Shown in pieces: positions 1 to 6,332 of a stretch of 9,832 nt of DNA. The notes beneath the pieces are model-generated. The model saw only the letters and a program-made list of their open reading frames with translations. It was not told the DNA's origin and did not search any database. Source of the DNA: Gammaproteobacteria bacterium (GTDB taxonomy: Bacteria > Pseudomonadota > Gammaproteobacteria > Pseudomonadales > DSM-25080); NCBI GenBank assembly GCA_013372965.1, contig JABXIR010000069.1:1-9832 (forward strand), written 5' to 3'. The translations under genes were made by a program, and so were the position numbers. Within the stretch, counting starts at the first letter, position 1, and every line of letters begins with the position of its first letter.

Positions 1-56
1 CACCAGCAACAATACCGCGAATAATAGATTCGTCGTATTAGAAATACAACAAATAA

Positions 57-1508
57 TTACACGTTGTAGGTTTGCGAGCTCACATCTCCACCTTTACCCG
101 TCCAATTGGTATGGAAAAACTCGCCGCGAGGTCGATCGGTTCGTTCGTAAGTATGCGCTCCAAAATAATCGCGCTGCGCCTGCAACAAATTCGCTGGCAG
201 CCGATCACGGCGATAGCCGTCATAGAATGCGAGGGCAGTTGCAAAGCAAGGTGTTGGAATACCTGAACCGACGGCGGACTGAACAACTCGACGCCAACTT
301 GCCTGGCATCGGTCGATTTGAGCCTTGAAGAAGTCATCGAGAAGCAGGTTGGACAGCTCAGGATTCTTATCGAACGCCTCTTTGATATTGTCCAAGAATT
401 GGCTGCGAATAATACAACCACCGCGCCACATCAGAGCAATCGCACCGTAATTAAGCGACCAGTTGTATTCCTCTGAAGCTTCACGAAGCAGCATGTAACC
501 TTGGGCGTATGAAATAATCTTCGACGCAAATAGCGCGAGCTTTACATCATTAATAAAGGCGGCACGATCTTCAACTTCGATCATTGGCGCCGGGCCTGTT
601 AGCACTTTAGAAGCGCCGACTCGCTCGTCTTTCAAAGCCGAAAGACATCTCGAAAACACAGACTCTCCGATAAGAGAAACCGGCATCCCGAGGTCGAGAG
701 CGCTGATGCCCGTCCATTTACCTGTGCCTTTTTGACCCGCTGTATCAAGAATCGACTCGACTAAAGGCGAGCCATCTTCATCGCGGTAGGCGAGAATGTG
801 AGACGTAATTTCAATTAGATAGCTGTCGAGCTCGGTCGTGTTCCACTCGGTAAACACAGCGGCAAGCTCATCGTAATCGAGACCGAGCCCTTCGTGGAGC
901 AGCTGGTACGCTTCGCAGATGAGCTGCATGTCGCCATACTCAATACCGTTGTGAACCATTTTAACGTAATGACCTGCGCCACCCGCACCAACCCACTCAC
1001 AACACGCCTGTCCATCGACTTTGGCAGCAATTGCTTGAAAGACTGGCTTGATAAGCGGCCAAGCCGCCTCGTCTCCGCCTGGCATAATAGACGGGCCAGT
1101 TCGAGCACCTTCTTCACCACCAGAGACACCAGAGCCGACAAAGTGCACGCCCGTAGGTGAGACTCGCTCCCAACGTCGTTGCGTGTCGGGGAAATGACTG
1201 TTACCGAGGTCGACAATGACATCGCCTTCATCGACGAGCGGAAGCAATGCGTCAATGACGGCATCTACCGCAGGCCCGGCTTTAACCAATATGACGATTT
1301 TGCGCGGCTTACTTAGGCTTTGCACTAAGTCCGCAAGGTCGGAAAAACCCTGAATCGACTTACCTTGCGCGGTGCCCGACAAAAACTCTTCCGTGACCTG
1401 ATAGGTTCTATTGTAAACCGCTACATTAAACCCGTGATCGGCCATATTCAGAACCAAATTTTGGCCCATCACCGCAAGCCCGATAAGTGCTACGTCACAC
1501 TGACTCAT
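57..1508 (-). CDS. gnd: 6-phosphogluconate dehydrogenase, decarboxylating
   Basis: It oxidatively decarboxylates 6-phosphogluconate to ribulose 5-phosphate with NADP+, the third enzyme of the cytosolic oxidative pentose phosphate pathway. The 483-residue product is full length (E. coli Gnd is 468). The N-terminal Rossmann domain starts with GLAVMGQNL (residues 10-18) and has NRT at 33-35, which in this family contacts the NADP+ 2'-phosphate. The substrate signature GSGVSGGEEGAR lies at 125-136. In the GHYVKMVHNGIEYGDMQ stretch, K183 and E190 fall at the family's catalytic acid/base positions, with H186 and N187 between. DTAGQKGTGKWT (255-266) and the C-terminal DYFGAHTYER (447-456), which completes the partner subunit's active site, are also present, so the enzyme should be an active dimer. 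The ATG has GGGA about 8 nt upstream. It is transcribed alone and divergently from the yajQ side. No zwf or pgl is visible in the window. Function is near certain. Confidence 0.98.
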   Translation of the reverse strand: MSQCDVALIGLAVMGQNLVLNMADHGFNVAVYNRTYQVTEEFLSGTAQGKSIQGFSDLADLVQSLSKPRKIVILVKAGPAVDAVIDALLPLVDEGDVIVDLGNSHFPDTQRRWERVSPTGVHFVGSGVSGGEEGARTGPSIMPGGDEAAWPLIKPVFQAIAAKVDGQACCEWVGAGGAGHYVKMVHNGIEYGDMQLICEAYQLLHEGLGLDYDELAAVFTEWNTTELDSYLIEITSHILAYRDEDGSPLVESILDTAGQKGTGKWTGISALDLGMPVSLIGESVFSRCLSALKDERVGASKVLTGPAPMIEVEDRAAFINDVKLALFASKIISYAQGYMLLREASEEYNWSLNYGAIALMWRGGCIIRSQFLDNIKEAFDKNPELSNLLLDDFFKAQIDRCQASWRRVVQSAVGSGIPTPCFATALAFYDGYRRDRLPANLLQAQRDYFGAHTYERTDRPRGEFFHTNWTGKGGDVSSQTYNV

Positions 1509-1532
1509 AGATGCATTCCCATTTCTTTGCTG

Positions 1533-1550
1533 TGGTCGAGAAAACGACCA
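1533..1550 (-). promoter_or_regulatory. Perfect inverted repeat in gnd leader
   Basis: TGGTCG and CGACCA form a 6-bp perfect dyad around a 6-nt AGAAAA centre, 24 nt upstream of the gnd ATG. It lies downstream of the likely -10 box, so it would be transcribed and could fold as a small hairpin in the gnd 5' leader; it could equally be a protein operator. It does not match the HexR (TGTAATT...AATTACA) or PtxS/GntR-type motifs that I know for sugar-acid genes. Confidence 0.4.
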
Positions 1551-1574
1551 TAAAATTCAACCGTTGATACCGCG

Positions 1575-1580
1575 ATTATA
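1575..1580 (-). promoter_or_regulatory. Likely -10 box of the gnd promoter
   Basis: A perfect TATAAT is read on the minus strand in the context GGCTATAATCGCGG. It would start transcription near 1568 and give a gnd leader of about 60 nt. The -35 region at 17-18 nt spacing (TCGCTT/TTCGCT, near 1598-1604) is poor, so the promoter is inferred mainly from the -10 hexamer and its position. Confidence 0.5.
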
Positions 1581-1683
1581 GCCATTGCGCCCAAACTAAG
1601 CGAATCGAAGTGCATGAGTTACGCAGATATTCTGATTGGGGTCTACAATCTTACATATACATAGTTACTAATGGACTAGAACG

Positions 1684-1842
1684 ATGCCCGAGCAAAAACA
1701 GACCGTGGAAAAGGACCCTTACGAGGCCGCCTTCCGGCGAGCCAGTCATCAGCAGGCCGAGTCTAATCGACTCCGAAATGTAGCGAATGCGCTGAAAAAC
1801 GCTAGAATCGTGCCTACCAATGTAAGCGGCAAACCGACCTAA
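1684..1842 (+). CDS. Possible small hypothetical protein, 52 aa
   Basis: The open frame runs from ATG to TAA, starting MPEQKQTVEKDPYEAAF and ending VSGKPT. It is hydrophilic and charged, with a probable helix from about residue 11 to 42 (DPYEAAFRRASHQQAESNRL and onward), no membrane segment and no cysteine. GGA lies 8 nt before the ATG, a weak ribosome site. A TACAAT at 1644-1649 could be a -10 box, but no good -35 is seen. The stop is 53 nt before yajQ on the same strand, so the two may be co-transcribed. I do not recognise a family. Helix-like composition and codon use similar to the neighbours favour a real gene, but shortness and the weak start keep this uncertain. Confidence 0.45.
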   Translation: MPEQKQTVEKDPYEAAFRRASHQQAESNRLRNVANALKNARIVPTNVSGKPT

Positions 1843-1881
1843 GCTTGTTTTAAGTCGTCATTCTTCCTTAAAATGGCCAAA

Positions 1882-1888
1882 AAGGAGG
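1882..1888 (+). promoter_or_regulatory. Strong Shine-Dalgarno site of yajQ
   Basis: AAGGAGG lies 7 nt before the yajQ ATG at 1896, almost the full anti-Shine-Dalgarno complement at near-ideal spacing. It is the strongest ribosome site in the window, suggests high translation, and fixes the yajQ start. Confidence 0.85.
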
Positions 1889-1895
1889 AGCAATC

Positions 1896-2381
1896 ATGCC
1901 GTCATTCGATATCGTCTCGGAAGTGGACTCTGCTGAGCTGTTAAACGCCAGTCAAAACACCGAGCGAGAAATCACCAACCGTTACGACTTTCGTAATGTC
2001 GATACTGAAATCAAATTCGCCAACGACATCATAACACTTCAGGCCGAGAGCGACTTTCAAGTCCAGCAACTTCTTGATGTGCTTCGAGCTCAACTGGTAA
2101 AGCGCAAGGTCGACCCACTGACCATGGACTTCAACAACGAACCTACCCACCGCGGCAAGGCATTCTTTGTAGAGGTTCGCTTCAAGCAAGGCATCGACAA
2201 GGACTTAGCCCGAAAGATCACCAAGCTCATCAAAGACAGTAAAATGAAGGTTCAGGCTCAAATTCAGGGTGATCAAGTGCGTGTTACAGGCAAAAAGAGA
2301 GATGATCTTCAGGCCGCAATGCAGTTACTACGAGAATCGAATCTTGAGCAACCGATTCAATTTAAGAACTTCCGTGATTGA
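1896..2381 (+). CDS. yajQ: YajQ-family nucleotide/c-di-GMP-binding protein
   Basis: This is a small cytosolic protein of the YajQ (UPF0234, DUF520) family, with two RNA-binding-like alpha/beta folds. Some family members (Xanthomonas) bind cyclic di-GMP and act with a transcription factor; the E. coli protein has been reported to bind nucleotides. The 161 residues match the family's usual length. Hallmarks are the start MPSFDIVSEVD, the NRYDFRNVDTEIKF segment (28-41), ESDFQVQQLLDVLRAQLVKR (51-70), KLIKDSKMKVQAQIQGDQVRVTGKKRDDLQ (near 110-138) and the invariant end QPIQFKNFRD. Nothing is truncated. The start is fixed by the Shine-Dalgarno site. It sits downstream of a possible 52-aa gene and upstream of a 159-nt gap. 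A diguanylate cyclase lies 2.3 kb away, but a functional link is only an inference. Confidence 0.95.
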   Translation: MPSFDIVSEVDSAELLNASQNTEREITNRYDFRNVDTEIKFANDIITLQAESDFQVQQLLDVLRAQLVKRKVDPLTMDFNNEPTHRGKAFFVEVRFKQGIDKDLARKITKLIKDSKMKVQAQIQGDQVRVTGKKRDDLQAAMQLLRESNLEQPIQFKNFRD

Positions 2382-2400
2382 GATTACTAAGCCCAATCAC
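2374..2400 (+). repeat. Inverted repeat overlapping yajQ stop
   Basis: GTGATTG and CAATCAC are perfect 7-bp arms around a 13-nt loop; the left arm covers the end of yajQ and its TGA. No T-run follows, so this is not a classical intrinsic terminator. It might serve as a 3'-end stabilising hairpin or be chance. Confidence 0.3.
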
Positions 2401-2462
2401 CATATATAGTGGCCAGTCTCGATTATCGGCACCAAATATAGAAAATAGTTCATTTTAAGGCA

Positions 2463-2490
2463 TTGACCTTGGGTCAATATGATCTATTCT
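2463..2490 (+). promoter_or_regulatory. Promoter with palindromic operator-like -35 region
   Basis: TTGACC (2463-2468) and TATTCT (2485-2490) are spaced by 16 nt, giving 5/6 and 4/6 matches to sigma70 hexamers. The -35 box is the left arm of a perfect dyad, TTGACC-TTG-GGTCAA (2463-2477), so a dimeric regulator bound there would cover the -35 element. The predicted start near 2497 gives a leader of about 44 nt for the gene at 2541. I cannot assign the motif to a regulator; it does not resemble the FadR or PsrA sites known for fatty-acid genes. Confidence 0.5.
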
Positions 2491-2540
2491 GAGAGCAGTG
2501 AGTTCTTCTTAAAATATCGTCGCAACCGGGGGATCGTTGC

Positions 2541-2951
2541 ATGAACGAATCTAAATACCTGCTCTCACAATTTAACGTCGATGACCTTCGTCAAGAAGCC
2601 CACAATCTCGTGGTGGCTCTCAAATTGTCCCTAATCGACGAAGCCACTCCGTTTATCGATAGCCAAACTCGTGTTATCTGTTCTCCCGACCTACTCGACC
2701 ATCTTGTCGAAGCCGAGGTTCACGTCGACCCACAATGCTCATTCGAAATCGCGCTCGAATGCATCCGAGATGTTTGGGATCAGGTTCTTAAACTCGAACA
2801 CGCCCGTTTTGAGAACTATCGCATGATTCGCCACCCTGAGTGCGCTCTTATTGACGCCGTCTCAGTAAACGACCACATCGGCTGCGCGATTCAAATCAGT
2901 GTTTTCCCAGCACAAAATGTGGTCGAGTTTCCAAAATCTTACCGACTGTGA
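2541..2951 (+). CDS. Hypothetical protein, 136 aa
   Basis: I do not recognise this family. The product is acidic and soluble, with no signal peptide or membrane segment. The N-terminal part (residues 13-35, and 68-92 around SFEIALECIRDVWDQVLKLEHARF) looks helical; the end (103-130) looks like beta strands. Five cysteines (47, 66, 74, 101, 115) show no spaced metal-binding pattern. GGGGGA ends 7 nt before the ATG, a fair ribosome site, so the start is well supported. It has a promoter with a palindrome, is followed after 74 nt by the acyl-CoA ligase gene on the same strand, and may be the first gene of a three-gene unit with the diguanylate cyclase. Codon use matches its neighbours, so it is very likely real, with function unknown. 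Confidence 0.75.
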   Translation: MNESKYLLSQFNVDDLRQEAHNLVVALKLSLIDEATPFIDSQTRVICSPDLLDHLVEAEVHVDPQCSFEIALECIRDVWDQVLKLEHARFENYRMIRHPECALIDAVSVNDHIGCAIQISVFPAQNVVEFPKSYRL

Positions 2952-2974
2952 TTACGCGGTTCTTTCAAATCGAA

Positions 2975-3002
2975 TTGACTCTGGGTATTCTGGGAATAAT
3001 AA
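2975..3002 (+). promoter_or_regulatory. Weak possible promoter before acyl-CoA ligase
   Basis: TTGACT (2975-2980) is followed after 16 nt by TAATAA (2997-3002). The -35 matches 5/6 but the -10 only 3/6; the better AATAAT at 2995-3000 gives too short a spacer. The TTGACTCTGGGT stretch resembles the upstream TTGACCTTGGGT site (10 of 12 bases) but lacks the palindrome's right arm. Confidence 0.25.
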
Positions 3003-3025
3003 AAACTTAATCGAGCGCTACCCCT

Positions 3026-4663
3026 ATGGACTTTCGACCTTTAACCTGCTTTAAAAAACACCTCGTCGCCGTGCCAGATGCGCCTTTCCTTCATCAGCCA
3101 CTTAATCGTGAGTGGCAAACCTATAGCTTTGCCGATGTCGATCTATTGGCACGTAAATTTGCGGCGGCGCTTCAAAGCATCGGATTGGAGAAAGGAGACC
3201 GAGTCGCAGTTTTTAGCAAGAACTGCGCTGAGTGGATTATCGCCGACCTCGGAATTATGATGGCTGGCATGGTCTCCGTGCCAATCTACTTTAGCGCCTC
3301 GGCTGACACGGCTAATTACGTGCTAGAACACAGTGGTACTCGCGCACTTGTTTTGGGCAAGCTCGATGACCCGACCATCGGAAGTCGCCTCAATACTGAA
3401 AACATTACAACGATTGGCCTGCGTTACTTCGAGCCTGCCTGCGATCACGCTTGGGAGTCGCTACTAGCATCTGTACAGCCGATTAGCGAATATCCAGAAG
3501 TCTCGGATGATGACCTGCTGTCAATTGTTTATACCTCAGGCAGCACAGGAAACCCTAAAGGGGTCATGATTACCTTCGGCAACGCGCAAGCGATTGGTGT
3601 GGCAGCGCACTCACTGGGCGGCTACGAGCGGAGTTACAATGACCGTGTCGTCAGTTATTTGCCGCTCGCTCATATTGCTGAACGCGGGCTGGTCGAGTTT
3701 TCTTCAATCGCCTCTGGCACACAAATTTACTTCGTCGAGTCACTCGACACCTTCAACGAAGATATTACTTTTGCGCGCCCGACCATCTTCTTCGCTGTAC
3801 CAAGAATTTGGTTAAAAATTCAACAGCAAGTGTTGTCCAAACTTCCGCCGAAGGCGTTTAACATTCTTACAAGAATCCCTCTACTAGGCGGCGCACTCAA
3901 GAAAGCACTGCGCAAAAAGCTTGGCCTTAATGATGCTCAAATCGTGATTTCAGGCTCAGCACCGATTGCACCTGATATTTTGCGTTGGTACCACCACCTG
4001 GGCATAAACATCTCCGAAGGCTGGGCAATGACCGAAACGTCTTGCGTGGGCGCCATTAACCTACCCTTTAATGCCGAAGATATCGGTACTGTTGGCAAAG
4101 TGTTATCCGGCACCGAGCTGAAGATTTCAGCCGAGGGCGAGGTGCTTATCAAAGGAGACTGCTGTACTCCGGGCTACTACAAAAACGATGCGGCAACGAA
4201 CGAACTGTTCGATGGCGAGTGGCTTCGGACCGGTGACTTGGGTACCTTAACTAACACTGGCGCACTCAGGATCATCGGTCGTATTAAAGAGCAGTTTAAG
4301 ACGAGTAAAGGCAAATACGTCTCTCCTGCAGAAATCGAAAACCTAATCGCAGCTAGCCCAATGATTGAGCAAGTCTGTGTAAGCGGTTCGGGGCTTCCTC
4401 AACCGTTTGCGTTAATTGTTTTAGCCGAGGGCATGAGTGCTTCTGAAACCGCGCTGAACGAGCTACTAGCAGCAACGAATCAGCAGTTAGCGCGACACGA
4501 GCAGCTATCGCACCTGTATGTTTTAAAACAGCAGTGGACGATTGAAGATGGTCTGCTAACTCCAACCATGAAGATCAAGCGTAGCGCCATCGAAGCCACC
4601 TTCGTCGCGAAAGCCGAAAGCGCCATGGCAAATGCCAATTCGGCCGTTATCTTCGAAAACTGA
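3026..4663 (+). CDS. FadD-like long-chain acyl-CoA ligase (AMP-binding)
   Basis: This is an ANL-superfamily adenylate-forming enzyme that would activate a fatty acid with ATP and load it onto CoA. The 545 residues contain the full motif set: the phosphate-binding loop YTSGSTGNPKG (169-179), YLPLAHIAERG (211-221), the adenine-binding region EGWAMTETS (331-339), TGDLG (402-406), the hinge region IIGRIKEQFKTSKGKYVSPAEIEN (416-439) and the C-terminal TPTMKIKR, whose K516 aligns with the catalytic lysine. The architecture resembles the long-chain group (COG1022), though it is somewhat shorter than the usual 600 or so residues. No transmembrane helix is seen; peripheral membrane action is usual. 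The ribosome site is weak (GAG 10 nt upstream), but the N-terminus looks natural. A diguanylate cyclase gene begins 14 nt downstream. Chain-length preference cannot be read; a related carboxylic-acid ligase is possible. Confidence 0.88.
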   Translation: MDFRPLTCFKKHLVAVPDAPFLHQPLNREWQTYSFADVDLLARKFAAALQSIGLEKGDRVAVFSKNCAEWIIADLGIMMAGMVSVPIYFSASADTANYVLEHSGTRALVLGKLDDPTIGSRLNTENITTIGLRYFEPACDHAWESLLASVQPISEYPEVSDDDLLSIVYTSGSTGNPKGVMITFGNAQAIGVAAHSLGGYERSYNDRVVSYLPLAHIAERGLVEFSSIASGTQIYFVESLDTFNEDITFARPTIFFAVPRIWLKIQQQVLSKLPPKAFNILTRIPLLGGALKKALRKKLGLNDAQIVISGSAPIAPDILRWYHHLGINISEGWAMTETSCVGAINLPFNAEDIGTVGKVLSGTELKISAEGEVLIKGDCCTPGYYKNDAATNELFDGEWLRTGDLGTLTNTGALRIIGRIKEQFKTSKGKYVSPAEIENLIAASPMIEQVCVSGSGLPQPFALIVLAEGMSASETALNELLAATNQQLARHEQLSHLYVLKQQWTIEDGLLTPTMKIKRSAIEATFVAKAESAMANANSAVIFEN

Positions 4664-4677
4664 TATACGCATATACT

Positions 4678-5835
4678 ATGGACAGTCAAAAGCCCAGGAA
4701 GGGCATGGAAACCGACACAGACCTCATAACCTACGCGCTGAATGCCCGGGGACTAAACGACGCCGATAAAAAACGACAGAAACAAAAGTCGATATTCAGC
4801 GCTTCACTCGGGTTCCTACTGCTACTCGTCGCCGTTTTGCCTCTTGTATTCTTCGGCGACATTGGCATGTCCCAATATACTTGGTTCATGGGCTTGGCAT
4901 TAACGGGGGTCATCTGGTCTATCTTTTACATGGCAGTTGTCCTAGGACTCGATCGTCTTGTTGCTAAATTTGACCCGCACTTCGTGTTCTATCCCGCTGC
5001 TGGAGCCGCCGTTAACATTAGCCTCTTCGTGTACTTGGCGCCCGAAATCAGAATCATGGCGCTCGGCGGCTGGTTTACCGTTATCCTCTTTGGCGGGGCG
5101 TTACTAAGACATAAACAGCTACTCGCACTGTCTATCATTATGGGGTTGCTGTATATCAGCGCGATTATCGCGCTATTCCTAGGAGGCTATCCTCTCGATC
5201 TGTTTACCGAGCTGGCGCAAGTCATTCCGTTTTGGGCCTTTTGGTTATATAGCGGTCGAGTAACAGATCGCATGCGAGCCCGAAGGGAAGAAAACCGTGT
5301 ATTAAGAGATAAACTCGCCCACCTCGCGTTTACCGACTCATTAACTGGTCTGGACAATCGTCGCGCCTTTGAAAGTAAGCTTGATCAAACGCTCGACTCT
5401 CTCAAGCCAGGACAGTCAATTGCGGTCATCGTTTTTGACTTGGATAACTTTAAGCGAATCAACGACGAGCGAGGACACCTGGCGGGTGACCAGGTGTTGT
5501 CGCATGTGTCTAACACACTGAAACAGCTGCTGGTTAACTACCACAGTCTTGCACGGATGGGAGGCGATGAGTTTGCGGTCATCATCGACGTTAACAACCT
5601 CGAAGAGCTCGATCAGAAGCTCAAAGAGTTCTGGACACGTTTTAACGCGACGACATCGGGTCAATATACCACCAGCGGCGGCGCAGTTTTTTGCGACAAA
5701 AAAGTTACCTCCGCGAGATGTATGCGGATTGCGGATACGGCACTGTATGAAGCAAAAGCCAGCGGCAGAAATTGCTTTCGGATTATCGACCTAGACGATA
5801 TCGATAAGGCTATGTCAAAACGAAAGCATCGCTAA
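4678..5835 (+). CDS. Membrane-bound GGDEF diguanylate cyclase
   Basis: It would condense two GTP to cyclic di-GMP, the second messenger for the motile/sessile switch. The N-terminal sensor has about six hydrophobic helices (near residues 39-60, 68-90, 99-119, 124-143, 147-168, 174-192) of no subtype I recognise, followed by a charged linker (195-215) likely to form a signalling coiled coil. The catalytic domain begins DSLTGLDNRRAF (220-231); FDLDNFKRINDERGH (253-267) supplies metal and guanine contacts and GGDEF is intact at 295-299. The inhibitory RxxD site, expected at 286-289, reads VNYH, so product inhibition there is unlikely. The late strand usually read as VTxSxGxA is degenerate (YTTSGGAVF, 330-338). 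The ATG at 4705 has AGGAAGGG just before it and may be the true start (376 aa), while 4678 has no clear ribosome site. It follows the ligase gene by 14 nt and is probably co-transcribed. Confidence 0.93.
   Translation: MDSQKPRKGMETDTDLITYALNARGLNDADKKRQKQKSIFSASLGFLLLLVAVLPLVFFGDIGMSQYTWFMGLALTGVIWSIFYMAVVLGLDRLVAKFDPHFVFYPAAGAAVNISLFVYLAPEIRIMALGGWFTVILFGGALLRHKQLLALSIIMGLLYISAIIALFLGGYPLDLFTELAQVIPFWAFWLYSGRVTDRMRARREENRVLRDKLAHLAFTDSLTGLDNRRAFESKLDQTLDSLKPGQSIAVIVFDLDNFKRINDERGHLAGDQVLSHVSNTLKQLLVNYHSLARMGGDEFAVIIDVNNLEELDQKLKEFWTRFNATTSGQYTTSGGAVFCDKKVTSARCMRIADTALYEAKASGRNCFRIIDLDDIDKAMSKRKHR
4696..4703 (+). promoter_or_regulatory. Ribosome site favouring internal cyclase start at 4705
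   Basis: AGGAAGGG ends 1 nt before ATG 4705; its AGGA core is 5 nt away, an acceptable spacing. No comparable purine tract precedes the ATG at 4678, so residue 10 of the longer product may be the real start. Confidence 0.45.
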
Positions 5836-5841
5836 AGCGCT

Positions 5842-6327
5842 TCACTTCATTTGCTGACCGACAAGATGATTGATCGGAAAACCCGAAAATCGCTTGTTTT
5901 GCTTTAAAATTACGTGGGTCGAGATATTCGAGATTGCCGGACAATCTTTGATCAGCGAGCTCGTCAAAGCCATATAGCGCGACATATTGGGGCAGGCGAA
6001 GCGTATAATAAAATCAAAGCTCCCACTAACTGTGTATGCCTCCAACGCCTCAGGCATCGACTCAACCAGTCCCTCGAGCACATTAAAGGTCTCAGGCGAA
6101 TGGTTACTCAGCGCTAATGTCGCAATCGCCTGTACGGGAGCACAAAGCCGCTCGATATCGACCTCGGCACTAAAGCTCTTTATCCAGCCGTCGCTTTGTA
6201 GCCGCTGAAATCTCTGATGACATGCACTCGGAGACAAATTCACGAGTTCGGCTAGCTCTTTGTTCGCTAGCCGCCCACGAGTCTGTATAAAATGCAGAAT
6301 TTTTAAATCGAGACGATCGAGCTGCAT
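5842..6327 (-). CDS. Lrp/AsnC-family transcriptional regulator
   Basis: This is a feast/famine DNA-binding regulator, usually dimeric to octameric and responsive to an amino acid. The 161 residues fit the family's 140-165 range. An N-terminal winged helix-turn-helix (LDRLDLKILHFIQTRGRLAN, then KELAELVNLSPSACHQRFQRL up to residue 43, then DGWIKSFSAEVD) is followed by the ligand-binding RAM domain (about 65-145), with the family's characteristic turn at SGSFDFIIRF (101-110). I chose the ATG at 6327 over the adjoining TTG because GGG of TAGGG lies 8 nt before it. The gene starts 5 nt after the aminotransferase stop, its ribosome site overlapping that stop, so the two are one operon and translation is probably coupled. 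The likely role is control of the aminotransferase operon in response to its substrate. Its end is 6 nt from the convergent cyclase gene, with no clear terminator between. Confidence 0.93.
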   Translation of the reverse strand: MQLDRLDLKILHFIQTRGRLANKELAELVNLSPSACHQRFQRLQSDGWIKSFSAEVDIERLCAPVQAIATLALSNHSPETFNVLEGLVESMPEALEAYTVSGSFDFIIRFACPNMSRYMALTSSLIKDCPAISNISTHVILKQNKRFSGFPINHLVGQQMK

Positions 6328-6332
6328 CAAAA

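Noticed and set aside
1..56. On the minus strand downstream of gnd, positions 1-45 read ISNTTNLLFAVLLLV, like the start of a membrane or secreted protein.
   Set aside because: The first codon would be ATT, no Shine-Dalgarno site precedes it, no ATG/GTG/TTG lies upstream in that frame before a stop, and only 45 bases are visible. Otherwise the 56 bases are AT-rich with no clear terminator.
72..1160. Plus-strand and other-frame open frames inside gnd.
   Set aside because: They are antisense or frame shadows of a full-length, motif-complete gnd gene and have no recognisable protein features.
2398..2411. CACCATATATAGTG as an operator-like imperfect palindrome after yajQ.
   Set aside because: It has one mismatched pair and an all-AT centre, no promoter is placed around it, and such low-complexity dyads are expected by chance.
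5830..5900. Possible bidirectional terminator between the cyclase and the Lrp-like gene.
   Set aside because: Only CGCT-AA-AGCG (loop too small) and 4-bp TCGG/CCGA stems are present, with no adjoining T-run; the genes are 6 nt apart.
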